Of a DNA stretch of 64,000 nucleotides, positions 53,452 to 62,880 are shown one piece after another (position 1 is the first letter of the stretch; every line of letters starts with the position of its first letter). A model generated the notes under the pieces. The model saw nothing but the letters and a program-made list of their open reading frames with translations. It made no database searches and was not told the origin of the DNA. Source of the DNA: Geitlerinema sp. BBD 1991-9. Lineage in GTDB: Bacteria; Cyanobacteriota; Cyanobacteriia; Cyanobacteriales; Geitlerinemataceae. A program made the position numbers and the translations under genes. Location of the stretch: contig LWRO01000010.1 in NCBI GenBank assembly GCA_001657325.1, positions 1 through 64,000 of the forward strand, in the 5' to 3' direction.

Positions 53452-54717
53452 TTATTGCCAAATCAAATCGATTCGCCGTTGTGCGTTCTTTAAGGCTTTT
53501 TCGGGATCGCTTCCCAACAGGGTTTCCTCGATAGCACGTCCCAAACTGTCAGACAGGCGGGCGTAGTTGGGTAAAATCGGCCGCGATCGAACCCATTTCA
53601 TCTGTTGGAGAAAGACCTCTAAGACGGGCCGCTCGGCGACATACTGGTGATACGCTTCGCTGTCTCGGGCCGAGAGTGAGGCGGGAAGATATCCGGTTCC
53701 TAAGGCCCACTGAATTTGAAAGCGATCGCTGAGGACGAATTCGAGGAATTCTAGGGCGGCGTTCTCTTGGGCGGGCGTTGTTTTCGTGACGAACAGGTGT
53801 TCGCCACCGACGACGGTTGCACGCTCGGTACCTGCGGGAATCGGCATCGCGTTGTAATCGATACCGGTTTGTTCTAACTGACCCAACGTCCAAGGGCCGG
53901 TTAATTGCATGGCGACGCGGCCTTTGAGGAAATCGTCGAGTTCGTAACCGCGTTCCGGTTGCGATAGGGTCACGGAACCGTCGGCGACTAAATCGGCCCA
54001 GAACTGCATCGCTCCGATGGCTTCGGGGTGGTACAAGTCCGGTCGCTCGTCGCGGACGATTTCGCCCCCGCTTCCGTAGAGAAAGGGCAACCAGGTAAAC
54101 ACCGTCCATTCGCCTTTCCCGAGGGGAAGCAACAGTCCGTATCGATCGATCGTTCCGTTTCCATCGAGATCGCGGGTGAGTTGGACGGCGGTTGCGCGCA
54201 GTTCCTCCCAAGTTTCGGGCAGTTTGGAGATTCCCGCATCCTCAAATAAGCTCGGACGGTAAAACAGTCCTACGTTGTTGGTTGCCATGGGAATCGACCA
54301 GATATGACCGTTGAGGGTCATGCCTTCGAGTAAGGCGGGATCGAGAACGGCTTGGACGGGGGAGTTCTCAAACCAGTCTTCGATGGAACGCAACGCCCCC
54401 AACTCGACGAGCTGTCCGGTAATCGACGGTCCGAACCATAGGAGATTCGGCGGCGTACCACCGACGACGGCGGTGAGAATTTTGGGCAGTTGTTGGTCGG
54501 GTTGTCCGATATAGAGGGAATTAACGTGAATATCGGGGTGTTCGGCGTTGAACGCTTCGACGAGTTCGTTAAATACGTCCCGGTTGGGGGGAGGGTTGAT
54601 TCCATGCCACAGGGTCAGTTCGATCGCGTGGTTGGATTTGGGAAAGGCTAGCTGACACGCAGCCAGGACAATGCAGCAAAAGACGGATAACAGTCCGTGT
54701 TTCCAACTCGATCGCAT
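53452..54717 (-). CDS. Sugar ABC transporter substrate-binding lipoprotein
   Basis: The ATG at 54717 gives 421 residues with a lipoprotein signal (FCCIVLAAC, Cys about residue 21). The mature part is a family-1 extracellular solute-binding protein: ELTLWHGINPPP, ELVEAFNAEHPDIHVN, IPMATNNVGLFYRPSLFEDA, a DLDGNGTIDRYG acidic loop, FLKGRVAMQLTGPW, and an ENAALEFLEFVLS end. It captures a sugar or compatible solute (trehalose, maltose or glucosylglycerol types are candidates) for an ABC importer. No permease or ATPase genes are adjacent, as is common for cyanobacterial GgtB-like systems. Confidence 0.9.
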   Translation of the reverse strand: MRSSWKHGLLSVFCCIVLAACQLAFPKSNHAIELTLWHGINPPPNRDVFNELVEAFNAEHPDIHVNSLYIGQPDQQLPKILTAVVGGTPPNLLWFGPSITGQLVELGALRSIEDWFENSPVQAVLDPALLEGMTLNGHIWSIPMATNNVGLFYRPSLFEDAGISKLPETWEELRATAVQLTRDLDGNGTIDRYGLLLPLGKGEWTVFTWLPFLYGSGGEIVRDERPDLYHPEAIGAMQFWADLVADGSVTLSQPERGYELDDFLKGRVAMQLTGPWTLGQLEQTGIDYNAMPIPAGTERATVVGGEHLFVTKTTPAQENAALEFLEFVLSDRFQIQWALGTGYLPASLSARDSEAYHQYVAERPVLEVFLQQMKWVRSRPILPNYARLSDSLGRAIEETLLGSDPEKALKNAQRRIDLIWQ

Positions 54718-54807
54718 TGCAAAATTAGCCCCTGACAGTACAATATGTAGGATTTGCAACGCACCCTATGATGGCAACGATTGCGCCGCTCGCGCATTTG
54801 TAACTCT

Positions 54808-55545
54808 ATGTTAACTGCACCTCAGCCTGAATTTCTCAAAACGTACTGGGAAAATTGCTTTGATTTAGAAAATCACCTTCAGGCGTTTTTGAAGATCGAT
54901 CGAGAGACGCTTCAAACTCAGCTTCAGGAACGCCGTCACGCCGTCGCCGAACTGGGGCAGCACTTCGATTGGGAGTTGGTCAATGATTTTTACCGAGATC
55001 GGGTGGGAACTGCTTATATCTTCGAGTTAGCGGCGTGGCACTTGGAAAGTTGCGATTATATCGGCGATATGGTGCGGTTGATCGCGGATGTTGCTCAAGG
55101 ACGGGTTTTAGATTTCGGCGGGGGGATCGGAACGCACTCGATCGCGGCTGCGTCGTGTCCCGAGGTGACGGAAGTTCAGTATTTGGATTTAAATCCCGTT
55201 AACTGTGAATTTGTTCTCGATCGAGCGCAAAAGTTAGGATTATCTGACAAACTTCAGGTCGCCTCGACATTGGAAAGCGATCGAGCGTTCGACACGATTA
55301 TGTGTTTTGACGTGATGGAACATTTGAGCGATCCGAGTTCGCAGTTGCTCGAGTTTCATAAATTGTTGGATTCTGATGGAAAGTTACTCATTAACTGGTA
55401 TTTTTCTAAAGGGTTTGGTAATGAATTTCCGTTTCATTTAGACGATCCTGGAATTGTCGAAGGATTTTTTGAAACCCTTCGATCGAACTTTGTCGAGGTG
55501 TTTCATCCCCATTTGATTACAACTCGCTGTTATCGGAAGGTATAA
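54808..55545 (+). CDS. Class I SAM-dependent methyltransferase
   Basis: From ATG 54808 the protein is 245 residues. Helices of an N-terminal cap (about 1-85) precede the Rossmann methyltransferase core: motif I GRVLDFGGGIGTHSIAAA (about 99-116), motif II acid in YLDLNPVNCEFV, and motif IV DTIMCFDVMEHLSDPSSQL. The acceptor is unknown; the EHL motif resembles small-molecule or lipid methyltransferases. It is divergent from the sugar-binding lipoprotein gene. TTG at 54781 is a less likely start. Confidence 0.87.
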   Translation: MLTAPQPEFLKTYWENCFDLENHLQAFLKIDRETLQTQLQERRHAVAELGQHFDWELVNDFYRDRVGTAYIFELAAWHLESCDYIGDMVRLIADVAQGRVLDFGGGIGTHSIAAASCPEVTEVQYLDLNPVNCEFVLDRAQKLGLSDKLQVASTLESDRAFDTIMCFDVMEHLSDPSSQLLEFHKLLDSDGKLLINWYFSKGFGNEFPFHLDDPGIVEGFFETLRSNFVEVFHPHLITTRCYRKV

Positions 55546-55647
55546 AACTAATATATTCGATCGTTTTTTGAGGATTTTATAACAGCAACTTTCGAGAAAA
55601 AGAACGTTCTAAAAAGTTGTTTTCAATCTTGATTTTTTCAAGTTTTC

Positions 55648-56307
55648 TTAAAATAATTGATTCATCTCGTTCTCAGTCAGAGGGGAATCGGGGGGCTGTC
55701 TGCAAGCGTTTCGGAGCGAGAATCCGAGCGCAATACCCCCAATCAACCCCACGATCGTCCAAGTCACAATCAAACCCACGACTTCACTAATAAAAAGATT
55801 CGTGATTTGACGGAGTATTCCTCCGATCGACCACCCAAACGCCAATCCCAAAATCCAAGCTAAAGTATTCCAAGCAATCCAACTCGCTGAAAACTTCGAT
55901 GCAGTCTGCTTGAGAGCCAGCCACTGAGAAAAACCGGCGATAATGCCAATTTTGAGACCGTCAAAAGTCCCATAAATTAATCGAGATGGCAGAGCCGTTA
56001 ATCCTCTAGGTGCAAACCAACCGATCGCACCGATCGAACTCGCACCAGCAATCCCCCAAGCAACGGTATTGGCAACAATCCACCATCTACTGCCCAGTCT
56101 ATATCGCATTAGAATTAAACCCTGAGTGAGTCCAACAATTCCGCCACCTAAGACACCCTGCCACAAACCCAAATCCGGACGTTCTCCGATCGTTACAATC
56201 GATAGGCTGAGAGCAAAACCCAGCACGGTTGCAATTGCCCAACCCATCACAAAAAAGCATCCAGGGCGATGAAAAGATGGATAGAGTCGAGGATTCTCTG
56301 AATTCAT
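55648..56307 (-). CDS. Polytopic membrane protein with glycine-rich helices
   Basis: The 219-residue protein has about six transmembrane segments rich in small residues: FVMGWAIATVLGFALSLSIV, GLWQGVLGGGIVGLTQGLIL, WWIVANTVAWGIAGASSIGA, a segment near GLKIGIIAGFSQWLAL, IAWNTLAWILGLAFGWSIGG and VTWTIVGLIGGIALGF. Internal duplication of a G-x3-Q-W/L unit is apparent. Such proteins are common in cyanobacteria with no assigned role. It follows the GHL10 glycosidase gene by 9 bases and is probably cotranscribed with it. Confidence 0.72.
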   Translation of the reverse strand: MNSENPRLYPSFHRPGCFFVMGWAIATVLGFALSLSIVTIGERPDLGLWQGVLGGGIVGLTQGLILMRYRLGSRWWIVANTVAWGIAGASSIGAIGWFAPRGLTALPSRLIYGTFDGLKIGIIAGFSQWLALKQTASKFSASWIAWNTLAWILGLAFGWSIGGILRQITNLFISEVVGLIVTWTIVGLIGGIALGFSLRNACRQPPDSPLTENEMNQLF

Positions 56308-56316
56308 TGAGTCCTG

Positions 56317-57555
56317 CTACAAATTGGCAAAAAGATCTTGTAAAAAACGCTGACGTTGGTAGGGAGATTCAGGTGCTAAGTATCCCAATAAACTTTCCCA
56401 ATAGAAAAAGGAAACGCCATCAAAATTCTGCTCGCGAACGAAGTTGACTTGTTCTTGGAGTCGATCGATCTCGACAGGCTTCCTCCACAGACCACTCAAC
56501 AACCCTACTGCAACTGGAATGCGTTGTCGAGCGTCTATCACAGAAGCTCGATCGAGTTCGGTGCGAACTTGACTTAAATCGCTACGATAAACTTGTAAAA
56601 CTAATTCGTCGATCCATCCTTGTTGTACCCAAAATTGCCAGTCTTGTAAATAGTAGTGATAAGCAAAGTCTTGGGAGTTTGGAGAGAGAGAAATAATACA
56701 ATCTGACTGAATCGATCGAACGGTTTCTACAATTTTACCCATGAAAGCACTGATTCGATCGGCTCGCCAGCTTACCCATTCTATATCTGATGGATTCGCG
56801 GGAGGAGATTGTCCCTGATGGGATTGCTGATAAAGCTGAATCGTGAACGGATCGTATCCCATTTCAATGGGAAGTCCGAAATGGTCGTCTAATTGAATTC
56901 CATCGACATCGTAATTCGTGACAACTTCAACGATTGTTTGGAGGATGAAATCTTGCACTTCAGGATGAAACGGGTTCAGCCACAAATTTTGTCCTTTTCT
57001 CCAATCTTCAATGGCTTGAGGATTTCCCTTGAAGATGGATTGCCAGTCTGGTGTGTTTTGTGCAGTATCGTTTAAATGGGTGGTGAGCCACTCTGGATGC
57101 TTTAACGCAAGTCGAGCCTGACGCGGTACCATAAACCCATATTCAAACCAAGGAATCACTCGTAACTGACGGTGATGTCCTAGCTCGATCGTATCTTTAA
57201 GAACATCTGAACCGGGGTGTACGATCGAGAAGAAAGGCGCTTGTTGAATTCCTGTGACTCGTTTGTTTACTGCACTGGGGTAGAATGTATAACCGCGATT
57301 CCAAACGCCGGTATAGATGGTGTTGAAGTTGAGTGCGGATAGTCGATCGAGAGCGCGACGAATTCCCCAAGGCGCGAATAAAACGCTACTACCAACGTTG
57401 GTTATCCAAACACCTCTGATTTCATTGGGGAGGGGTTGAGTGGGGCGATCGATCGATAAAGTGGAAACGGGAATCAATTGTGTGGCGACAATCAGGAAGA
57501 AGAGTCCTAAGGCTAGGATGATTTTTCGATCGATCGACTTAATTTTTGCGAGCAT
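56317..57555 (-). CDS. GHL10 (DUF187) family glycoside hydrolase-like protein
   Basis: The 412-residue protein has an N-terminal membrane anchor or signal (IILALGLFFLIVATQLIPVS). The TIM-barrel domain starts EIRGVWITNVGSSVLFAPWG and has the family segments FNTIYTGVWNRGYTFYPS, RVIPWFEYGFMV and LWLNPFHPEVQDF. The carboxylate-bearing VDGIQLDDHFGLP and CIISLSPNSQDFAYHYYLQD follow. GHL10/DUF187 members (YngK-type) are thought to cleave cell-wall or surface polysaccharides. It acts outside the cytoplasmic membrane. It is the first gene of a two-gene unit with the membrane protein at 55648. Confidence 0.9.
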   Translation of the reverse strand: MLAKIKSIDRKIILALGLFFLIVATQLIPVSTLSIDRPTQPLPNEIRGVWITNVGSSVLFAPWGIRRALDRLSALNFNTIYTGVWNRGYTFYPSAVNKRVTGIQQAPFFSIVHPGSDVLKDTIELGHHRQLRVIPWFEYGFMVPRQARLALKHPEWLTTHLNDTAQNTPDWQSIFKGNPQAIEDWRKGQNLWLNPFHPEVQDFILQTIVEVVTNYDVDGIQLDDHFGLPIEMGYDPFTIQLYQQSHQGQSPPANPSDIEWVSWRADRISAFMGKIVETVRSIQSDCIISLSPNSQDFAYHYYLQDWQFWVQQGWIDELVLQVYRSDLSQVRTELDRASVIDARQRIPVAVGLLSGLWRKPVEIDRLQEQVNFVREQNFDGVSFFYWESLLGYLAPESPYQRQRFLQDLFANL

Positions 57556-57598
57556 GACAAATTAACAATATACATAATTTGTGTTTCTTCTTAAAAAA

Positions 57599-57901
57599 TC
57601 AAGATGGAGAGCGTCGAGATTTACCTTGCGAGAGCATCAGCACGCTATGTAATCCAATCGAAGCCAAGATCGCACTAAGCAGAGTCCAGACTCCCTCAGC
57701 AAATAAATTGATGCGATGAATATTTTGCTGAGCTTCTGCAGCGAATAAGGTTGTTAAATCTGATGAACTCGTGACAACTTCTGAAAAGGCTCGATAGGCT
57801 TTTTGCAGCGCATCCCAATCGACGAGTGCATAATATCCAAAGATACAGACACCCGCAGCACCGGGAATAATAGCGAGTAGAATTGGCAAAATGTAACGCA
57901 T
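57599..57901 (-). CDS. Small two-helix membrane protein (100 aa)
   Basis: An ATG frame with an N-terminal helix (ILPILLAIIPGAAGVCIFGYY) and a C-terminal one (FAEGVWTLLSAILASIGLHS). They are separated by an extracytoplasmic or cytosolic helical loop of about 45 residues. The C-terminus is basic (GKSRRSPS). The family is not recognised. It sits 46 bases downstream of the antitoxin-like gene on the same strand and 43 bases upstream of the GHL10 gene. Confidence 0.65.
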   Translation of the reverse strand: MRYILPILLAIIPGAAGVCIFGYYALVDWDALQKAYRAFSEVVTSSSDLTTLFAAEAQQNIHRINLFAEGVWTLLSAILASIGLHSVLMLSQGKSRRSPS

Positions 57902-57947
57902 TGAGTTTATCTCTTTGGAAACTATGCAGTAGCTTACTAGAAAGTAT

Positions 57948-58223
57948 TCAAAAATCCTTAAATTCAGAATCTTGTTGGTAGTATTCGAGCATTGTTTCAG
58001 CTTGACGTTTGAGGATACGCCGACGCTCGGATATTGGCAGCTTTAGAAAATCAAGGCGCTGCTTTAAAGATAGAGACTCCTCTTCTCTGAAAGAAGAATC
58101 AGGAGTGGATTCCGATATAACAATTACAACTTCAACAGTCTGTCCGACTTCAAGGTTCAAATCTCGAACTTCAATTTTGTTTCCCGGCAAAACTTTCGCT
58201 GTTGCGTACAAAGTAAATTTCAT
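57948..58223 (-). CDS. Antitoxin-like protein (orphan)
   Basis: The 91-residue protein has an AbrB-like or DUF104-like beta N-terminus (KFTLYATAKVLPGNKIEV; LNLEVGQTVEVVIVI). It ends in the helix found in many cyanobacterial type II antitoxins, LKLPISERRRILKRQAETML followed by EYYQQDSEF. Antitoxins of this kind usually precede a PIN or RelE toxin gene. Here the next gene encodes a membrane protein, and the usual C-terminal toxin-contact tail after the EYYQQD helix is short, so the toxin appears to be lost. Confidence 0.72.
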   Translation of the reverse strand: MKFTLYATAKVLPGNKIEVRDLNLEVGQTVEVVIVISESTPDSSFREEESLSLKQRLDFLKLPISERRRILKRQAETMLEYYQQDSEFKDF

Positions 58224-58326
58224 TATTCTAACGTACTTTTTAGCTGTTTAACAAGGATTTTGTCGATAAAAAATGATTAGCAAACGGAGTCAATTGTCAC
58301 CACAGCTGATGTATTCCAGATGCCGG

Positions 58327-58434
58327 AACACACCCTACCCTCTTAAACTGGATAATAGTACTAATGGTAGGGTGTGTTACGCGGTCAAAAAATGGGTTTG
58401 AAATCCAGTCAATGAAATTTCCGCGTAACGCACC
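58327..58434. repeat. GTAGGGTGTGTT-type cyanobacterial intergenic repeat
   Basis: AACACACCCTACC (58327-58339) is the exact complement of GGTAGGGTGTGTT (58366-58378). The latter continues GGTGTGTTACGCGG (58371-58384), which pairs with CCGCGTAACGCACC (58421-58434) with one mismatch. The two overlapping stems are mutually exclusive. It lies just after the putA stop on its coding strand. Confidence 0.7.
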
Positions 58435-58448
58435 AACTGAGATATTTC

Positions 58449-61427
58449 TTATTCCGCACCTTCAATCGGTGCAAAACCGTGACGTTGAATGTTTTCCGTA
58501 ATCGTGCGCGGTTCTAAAAACTGCAACACGTAATCGGAACCTCCCGCCTTAGAACCCACACCGGAAAGCTTGAATCCGCCAAAGGGTTGACGTGAAACGA
58601 TCGCCCCCGTAATTCCACGATTGATATAGAGATTTCCCACTTCAAACTCCGCCATTGCTCGATCGATATGAGATGGCGTTCGCGAATACAACCCACCCGT
58701 CAAAGCGTAATTGGTTGAGTTCGCCACCGTTAACGCTTCGTCGAAATCCTTGACTTTCAACACCGCCAACACAGGGCCGAAAATTTCCTCTTGAGCGATC
58801 GTCGCATCTGGCGAAACCTCCGTCAAAACTACAGGTCCCACAAAATACCCCGGTTCCGGCGAGGGAATTTCGATCGCGAGATTTCCTTCCGCCTTTCCTT
58901 TAGCGATATACTCGCGAATCCGTTGCTGTGCTTTCGCGTCAATCACTGGCCCCACTTGCGTACTGGGTTTCGACGCATCTCCCACGTTGAGCGATCGAAC
59001 CGCTTCCACCACGCGAGACACAAAACTGTCGTACACCGACTCAACCACCACCACACGGGAACACGCCGAACATTTCTGTCCGCTGTAGCCGAACGCCGAC
59101 TGAATAACCCCTGCAACGGCTTGGTCTAAATCCGCACTTTCATCGATAATAACCGCGTTTTTACCCCCCATTTCCGCGATGACTCGTTTGAGGTGTTTTT
59201 GTCCCGGTTGTAAAACCGCAGCTTCGCGGTAAATCTGACATCCGACTTCCTGAGAACCCGTAAACACGATGGTGTTGATGTCGGGATGCTTCACCAAATG
59301 CGCCCCCACCGTCGAACCTTTTCCGGGGATAAACTGAAAGACGCCTTTGGGAATTCCCGCTTCGATGAGGATTTCCGCCAACTTCGCCGCGATGACGCTA
59401 GAGACTTCCGCCGGTTTCAACAACGTACAGTTTCCCGCCACTAGCGACGCAACTGTCATCCCCGTGGGAATGGCGAGGGGGAAGTTCCAAGGCGAAATCA
59501 CGAGGGTGATTCCCCGAGGTTGGTAGTGGTAGCGGTTGTTTTCGCCGGGGATGTCGTAGTTCGCCCCCGATTCGAGGCGTTCCATTTCGTCGGCGTAGTA
59601 GCGACAGAAATCGATGGCTTCCGAAACTTCCGCATCCCCTTCTTTTAACGGTTTCCCCACTTCAAACACCATGACAGCGTTGAGTTCGTGGCGACGCTGT
59701 TCGAGAAGTTCGGCGGCTTTGCGGAGAATGGCGGCTCGATCGATCGTCGGTGTTCGCCGCCACTGTTGAAACGCAGCTTTAGCGGTGGCGACGGCGAGAT
59801 CGGCTTGTTCGATCGAAATTTGTCCGACAACCCCCACCACTTCCTCGGGATTGGAGGGATTGAGGGAATTTACAGTATTAGCGGTTTCGACGTATTCCCC
59901 GTTAATCCAAGGGCGATAGGATTTTCCGAGTTGCTGTCGGACGAGATCGATCGCCGCCAATCCCTTATCTCGTAACGCTGTGTCGGCGTAATCGCTATCG
60001 GCGGCGTTGGGGAAGGGTAACGCATCCGGGGCGAACTCCGGTTTTTCGGGATCGGGTTTTGGCGGAGAGATCAACGCCTCGACGGGGCGATTTTCCAAAT
60101 TCTGACGCAAAAACGAACTGTTCGCCGTGTTTTCCAGCAATCGCCGAATCAGATACGACATTCCCGGTAACAGTTCACCGTAGGGACAGTACACGCGAAC
60201 TCGATGTCCCCGTTGCGCGAGGACTTTCGCCAGTTTGTCCCCCATTCCGTAAAGCACTTGCATCTCGAAGCGGCGACGGGGAATGTTGAGGGTTTCGGCG
60301 ATCGAACAAGCTAAGGCTTGCGATCGAACGTTGTGACTCCCGATCGCTGCATATATATAAGTGTGATTTTCCAGCAACAACCGCGTCAAACGCTCGAAGT
60401 TTGCATCGGTGGCGGCTTTGTCATTGTAAACCGGCTGTTTCCAGTGGTGTTGTTGCGATCGAATCGTCTCGCGATCCCAATACGCACCTTTTACCAGGCG
60501 AACCGTCAGAGGCGTTCCCCGCTCTTTCACCCAATCGATTAACCCTTGTAAATCTCGTTCCGACTCGCGAAGATACGCCTGAATCGTCATTCCGATGTCG
60601 CTGCGATGGCGGAATTCGTCCTCGAGGAGAATCTTTTTGAGAATCGACAGGGTCAGATCCTTATATTCGTATTGTTCCATGTCGAAGTGAATCGCCGCCC
60701 CCACCTTCGCCGCGTGACGCAACAAGTCTCGGACTCGATCGCTGACGCGATCTGCGCTTCCCTGCGCATCGAGGGGATCGAATTGGGAATAAAAGGCGGT
60801 GAGTTTGACGGAAACCTGCACTCGCGGAAGGGTTTCGCCGTCGGCTTCGTCGATTTGGGGAACGGAACTCCAGGTTTTCGCCGCTTCCGAAAGCGTCGTC
60901 ATCAGTTCGAGGTATCGATCGAAATACTGTTGCGCTTCAGCTTCGGTAATGACGGCTTCGCCGAGAAGATCGATCGTAAACGCCATGTTGTCTTTACGGA
61001 GGCGTTCGACAGTTTTGACGACTTTGGGTAAGTTTTCGCCAGCAATGTATTTATAGGCGAGGGTTTCAACGCCTGTTGCGACAGTGGTTCCGGCGAGTTG
61101 TCCCGCCACAGAGTCGCCGCCGCTGAAACTAATCAGTTGTTTGAGTGCGTCGGGAAGTTCGACTTCTTCAGTGGTGAGATATTCTTGCAGGTGACGGGCG
61201 ATTTCGGCTTTGCTTCGCAGGGCGGGTAAGCAGTCGATGAAGCGGAACAACTGCACCCGTAAGCCGGGGTTACTCATCGCCCAGTCGAGTAGTTTGTCGT
61301 CCCAACGCATTCGATCGCGCATTTGGGCGAAAAAACCGCCTTTTTCACGAGTTACGGCGAGTAATTCTCGGGCGATCTCTTGGGTTTTATCTTCGTAAGG
61401 ATGGGTTTTAGGTATTTGTGCGACCAC
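58449..61427 (-). CDS. putA: Bifunctional proline dehydrogenase / L-glutamate gamma-semialdehyde dehydrogenase
   Basis: The 992-residue enzyme oxidises proline to glutamate. The N-terminal two-fifths is the FAD-dependent PRODH barrel (QVSVKLTAFYSQFDPLDAQG, AIHFDMEQYEYKDLTL, VRLVKGAYWDRE, RRRFEMQVLYGMGD). The C-terminal half is an ALDH with WNFPLAIPTGM, the NAD site IVFTGSQEVG, catalytic Glu in IAEMGGKNAV, catalytic Cys in GYSGQKCSACSR, and EEIFGPVLAV. There is no N-terminal RHH DNA-binding domain, so it is not an autogenous repressor. The start is GTG at 61427, with GGAG about 8 bases upstream. Confidence 0.97.
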   Translation of the reverse strand: MVAQIPKTHPYEDKTQEIARELLAVTREKGGFFAQMRDRMRWDDKLLDWAMSNPGLRVQLFRFIDCLPALRSKAEIARHLQEYLTTEEVELPDALKQLISFSGGDSVAGQLAGTTVATGVETLAYKYIAGENLPKVVKTVERLRKDNMAFTIDLLGEAVITEAEAQQYFDRYLELMTTLSEAAKTWSSVPQIDEADGETLPRVQVSVKLTAFYSQFDPLDAQGSADRVSDRVRDLLRHAAKVGAAIHFDMEQYEYKDLTLSILKKILLEDEFRHRSDIGMTIQAYLRESERDLQGLIDWVKERGTPLTVRLVKGAYWDRETIRSQQHHWKQPVYNDKAATDANFERLTRLLLENHTYIYAAIGSHNVRSQALACSIAETLNIPRRRFEMQVLYGMGDKLAKVLAQRGHRVRVYCPYGELLPGMSYLIRRLLENTANSSFLRQNLENRPVEALISPPKPDPEKPEFAPDALPFPNAADSDYADTALRDKGLAAIDLVRQQLGKSYRPWINGEYVETANTVNSLNPSNPEEVVGVVGQISIEQADLAVATAKAAFQQWRRTPTIDRAAILRKAAELLEQRRHELNAVMVFEVGKPLKEGDAEVSEAIDFCRYYADEMERLESGANYDIPGENNRYHYQPRGITLVISPWNFPLAIPTGMTVASLVAGNCTLLKPAEVSSVIAAKLAEILIEAGIPKGVFQFIPGKGSTVGAHLVKHPDINTIVFTGSQEVGCQIYREAAVLQPGQKHLKRVIAEMGGKNAVIIDESADLDQAVAGVIQSAFGYSGQKCSACSRVVVVESVYDSFVSRVVEAVRSLNVGDASKPSTQVGPVIDAKAQQRIREYIAKGKAEGNLAIEIPSPEPGYFVGPVVLTEVSPDATIAQEEIFGPVLAVLKVKDFDEALTVANSTNYALTGGLYSRTPSHIDRAMAEFEVGNLYINRGITGAIVSRQPFGGFKLSGVGSKAGGSDYVLQFLEPRTITENIQRHGFAPIEGAE

Positions 61428-62880
61428 GGGTCAACTCCAATATGAGAAGCGAATTTGTTAAGAAAAGGAGATATTTTTAATTTTAGTCGATCGGTGCAAT
61501 ACCGTTTTTTGGAGGGTGTCATGCCTAGAAATGCCTGGATCTACAAAGTCTATAAAAAAATCTAATTTTGTCAGATTGTTTACAAAACTAAAAAACATTT
61601 AGTGCGTTCTCGAGACCCTGCGTTTTGTCAATCTGTGTCAGTAGTCAAGTCGATCGAGTGTTTTTTTACGCTTGTTATCGAATTTTAGTGTTTTTTTTGA
61701 TATTTTAATTTCCTTCTAAAACTCTTCTAAATTTCTTGGTTATTGAAACTTTTATTAATGGCTTTCCATGAAAGATCTCTGACTGTAAACCTCGATCGAA
61801 TCAATGTAAATAAAATACAAAAAGAAGCAAATAAAAGATCGAAAAATTCCTTGATAAAAAATCAACACTTTTTAAAATATTACCAAAGCAACCTTATTGA
61901 GGCTTAACAAAAGTTTATCTAATTTTAACGTTTTTTAAAAAATGCTTTATACCAGATCGGCATTTCCCAAATTTTATATAAAATTGGGTGAAATGCTTTA
62001 AAAATAAGCATTTTGGACATATTTACCAACACTTACTCTGAGTTAAAAACTATACAACAACTTTTATTCGTGACAAACGAAAAGATCCTTTTATCGATCG
62101 ATCTGTTATCAAGATTAGACGCTCGACGACAAGCCCTTACTAAAAGCCAATAAGCGTCTAATTTTACTACCACAGTGAACTTCGTCACCCATTATCCATC
62201 TTCTTAAACTTCTCTTTAATCAATAAGAGCTGAGAAGAAGCCTGAGCGCCCAAAAAGCTGAAAGCACGATCGCTTCACCCGAAAAAAATTTTCCGAACTA
62301 CGACATCGATCGTGGTTTTTAAAGGCTATATGAATCACCACTGCATTTTTGTGAAGATTTCATGAACCCATAAATTTTATCGTTGATTTTCTATGTAAAA
62401 ACACATAGGATTTTCCTATAAATAATTTAGTTCAGCTGCAAAAATACGCAGAATAGCTCACAAGCAAGAGTCATTCTCGATCGTTCACGCCCCGCTGTAT
62501 CGCCAAGATCGCCCACATTAGGCTTGTTCCCGCTTCTCTTTTTGGCTTTCAGTTATGTGAATGAAAAAGACTTCCGTCCAGGAAAGTCTGAGTTTTTGTG
62601 CGGCCGTTTGTAGCCACTGCTTCGACATTCATGACAACTGAGCGATCGTCACATTTTGAATTTTTGAAGATCTCGCACTTAGGACAAAGTTAGATCGAGC
62701 GATTTCTGTATTTCCCTACAAGCTTGAAATTGTCGCGTAAATTGGTACATCTAAGGAAATTGCAATGCTCGATCGATACTTCTCAGACAGTTCGAGTTTG
62801 ACGATATTCGGCAAGTTCACGCCCTCAGCATTCTTCACAATCTCCCAACTCCCAAAAATTATCGAGGAATCTTCAAAACC
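61428..62880. other. Long AT-rich intergenic region
   Basis: About 1.45 kb with no supported gene and conspicuously low G+C. It contains a near-perfect 37-bp palindrome at 61960-61996 (GCATTTC...GAAATGC around AATTTTATATAAAATT) followed by AAATGCTT/AAGCATTT. It also contains perfect 10-bp arms ATTAGACGCT (62114-62123) and AGCGTCTAAT (62153-62162). A 63-codon frame at 62765-62956 overlaps the next gene and is rejected. It may be a long regulatory leader or a decayed gene. Confidence 0.5.
61960..61996. repeat. 37-bp AT-rich palindrome
   Basis: GCATTTC-CCAAATTTTAT pairs with ATAAAATTGGG-TGAAATGC with one offset. An adjacent smaller hairpin AAATGCTT/AAGCATTT shares the same outer sequence. It could be a terminator, an operator or the remnant of an element. 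Confidence 0.5.
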
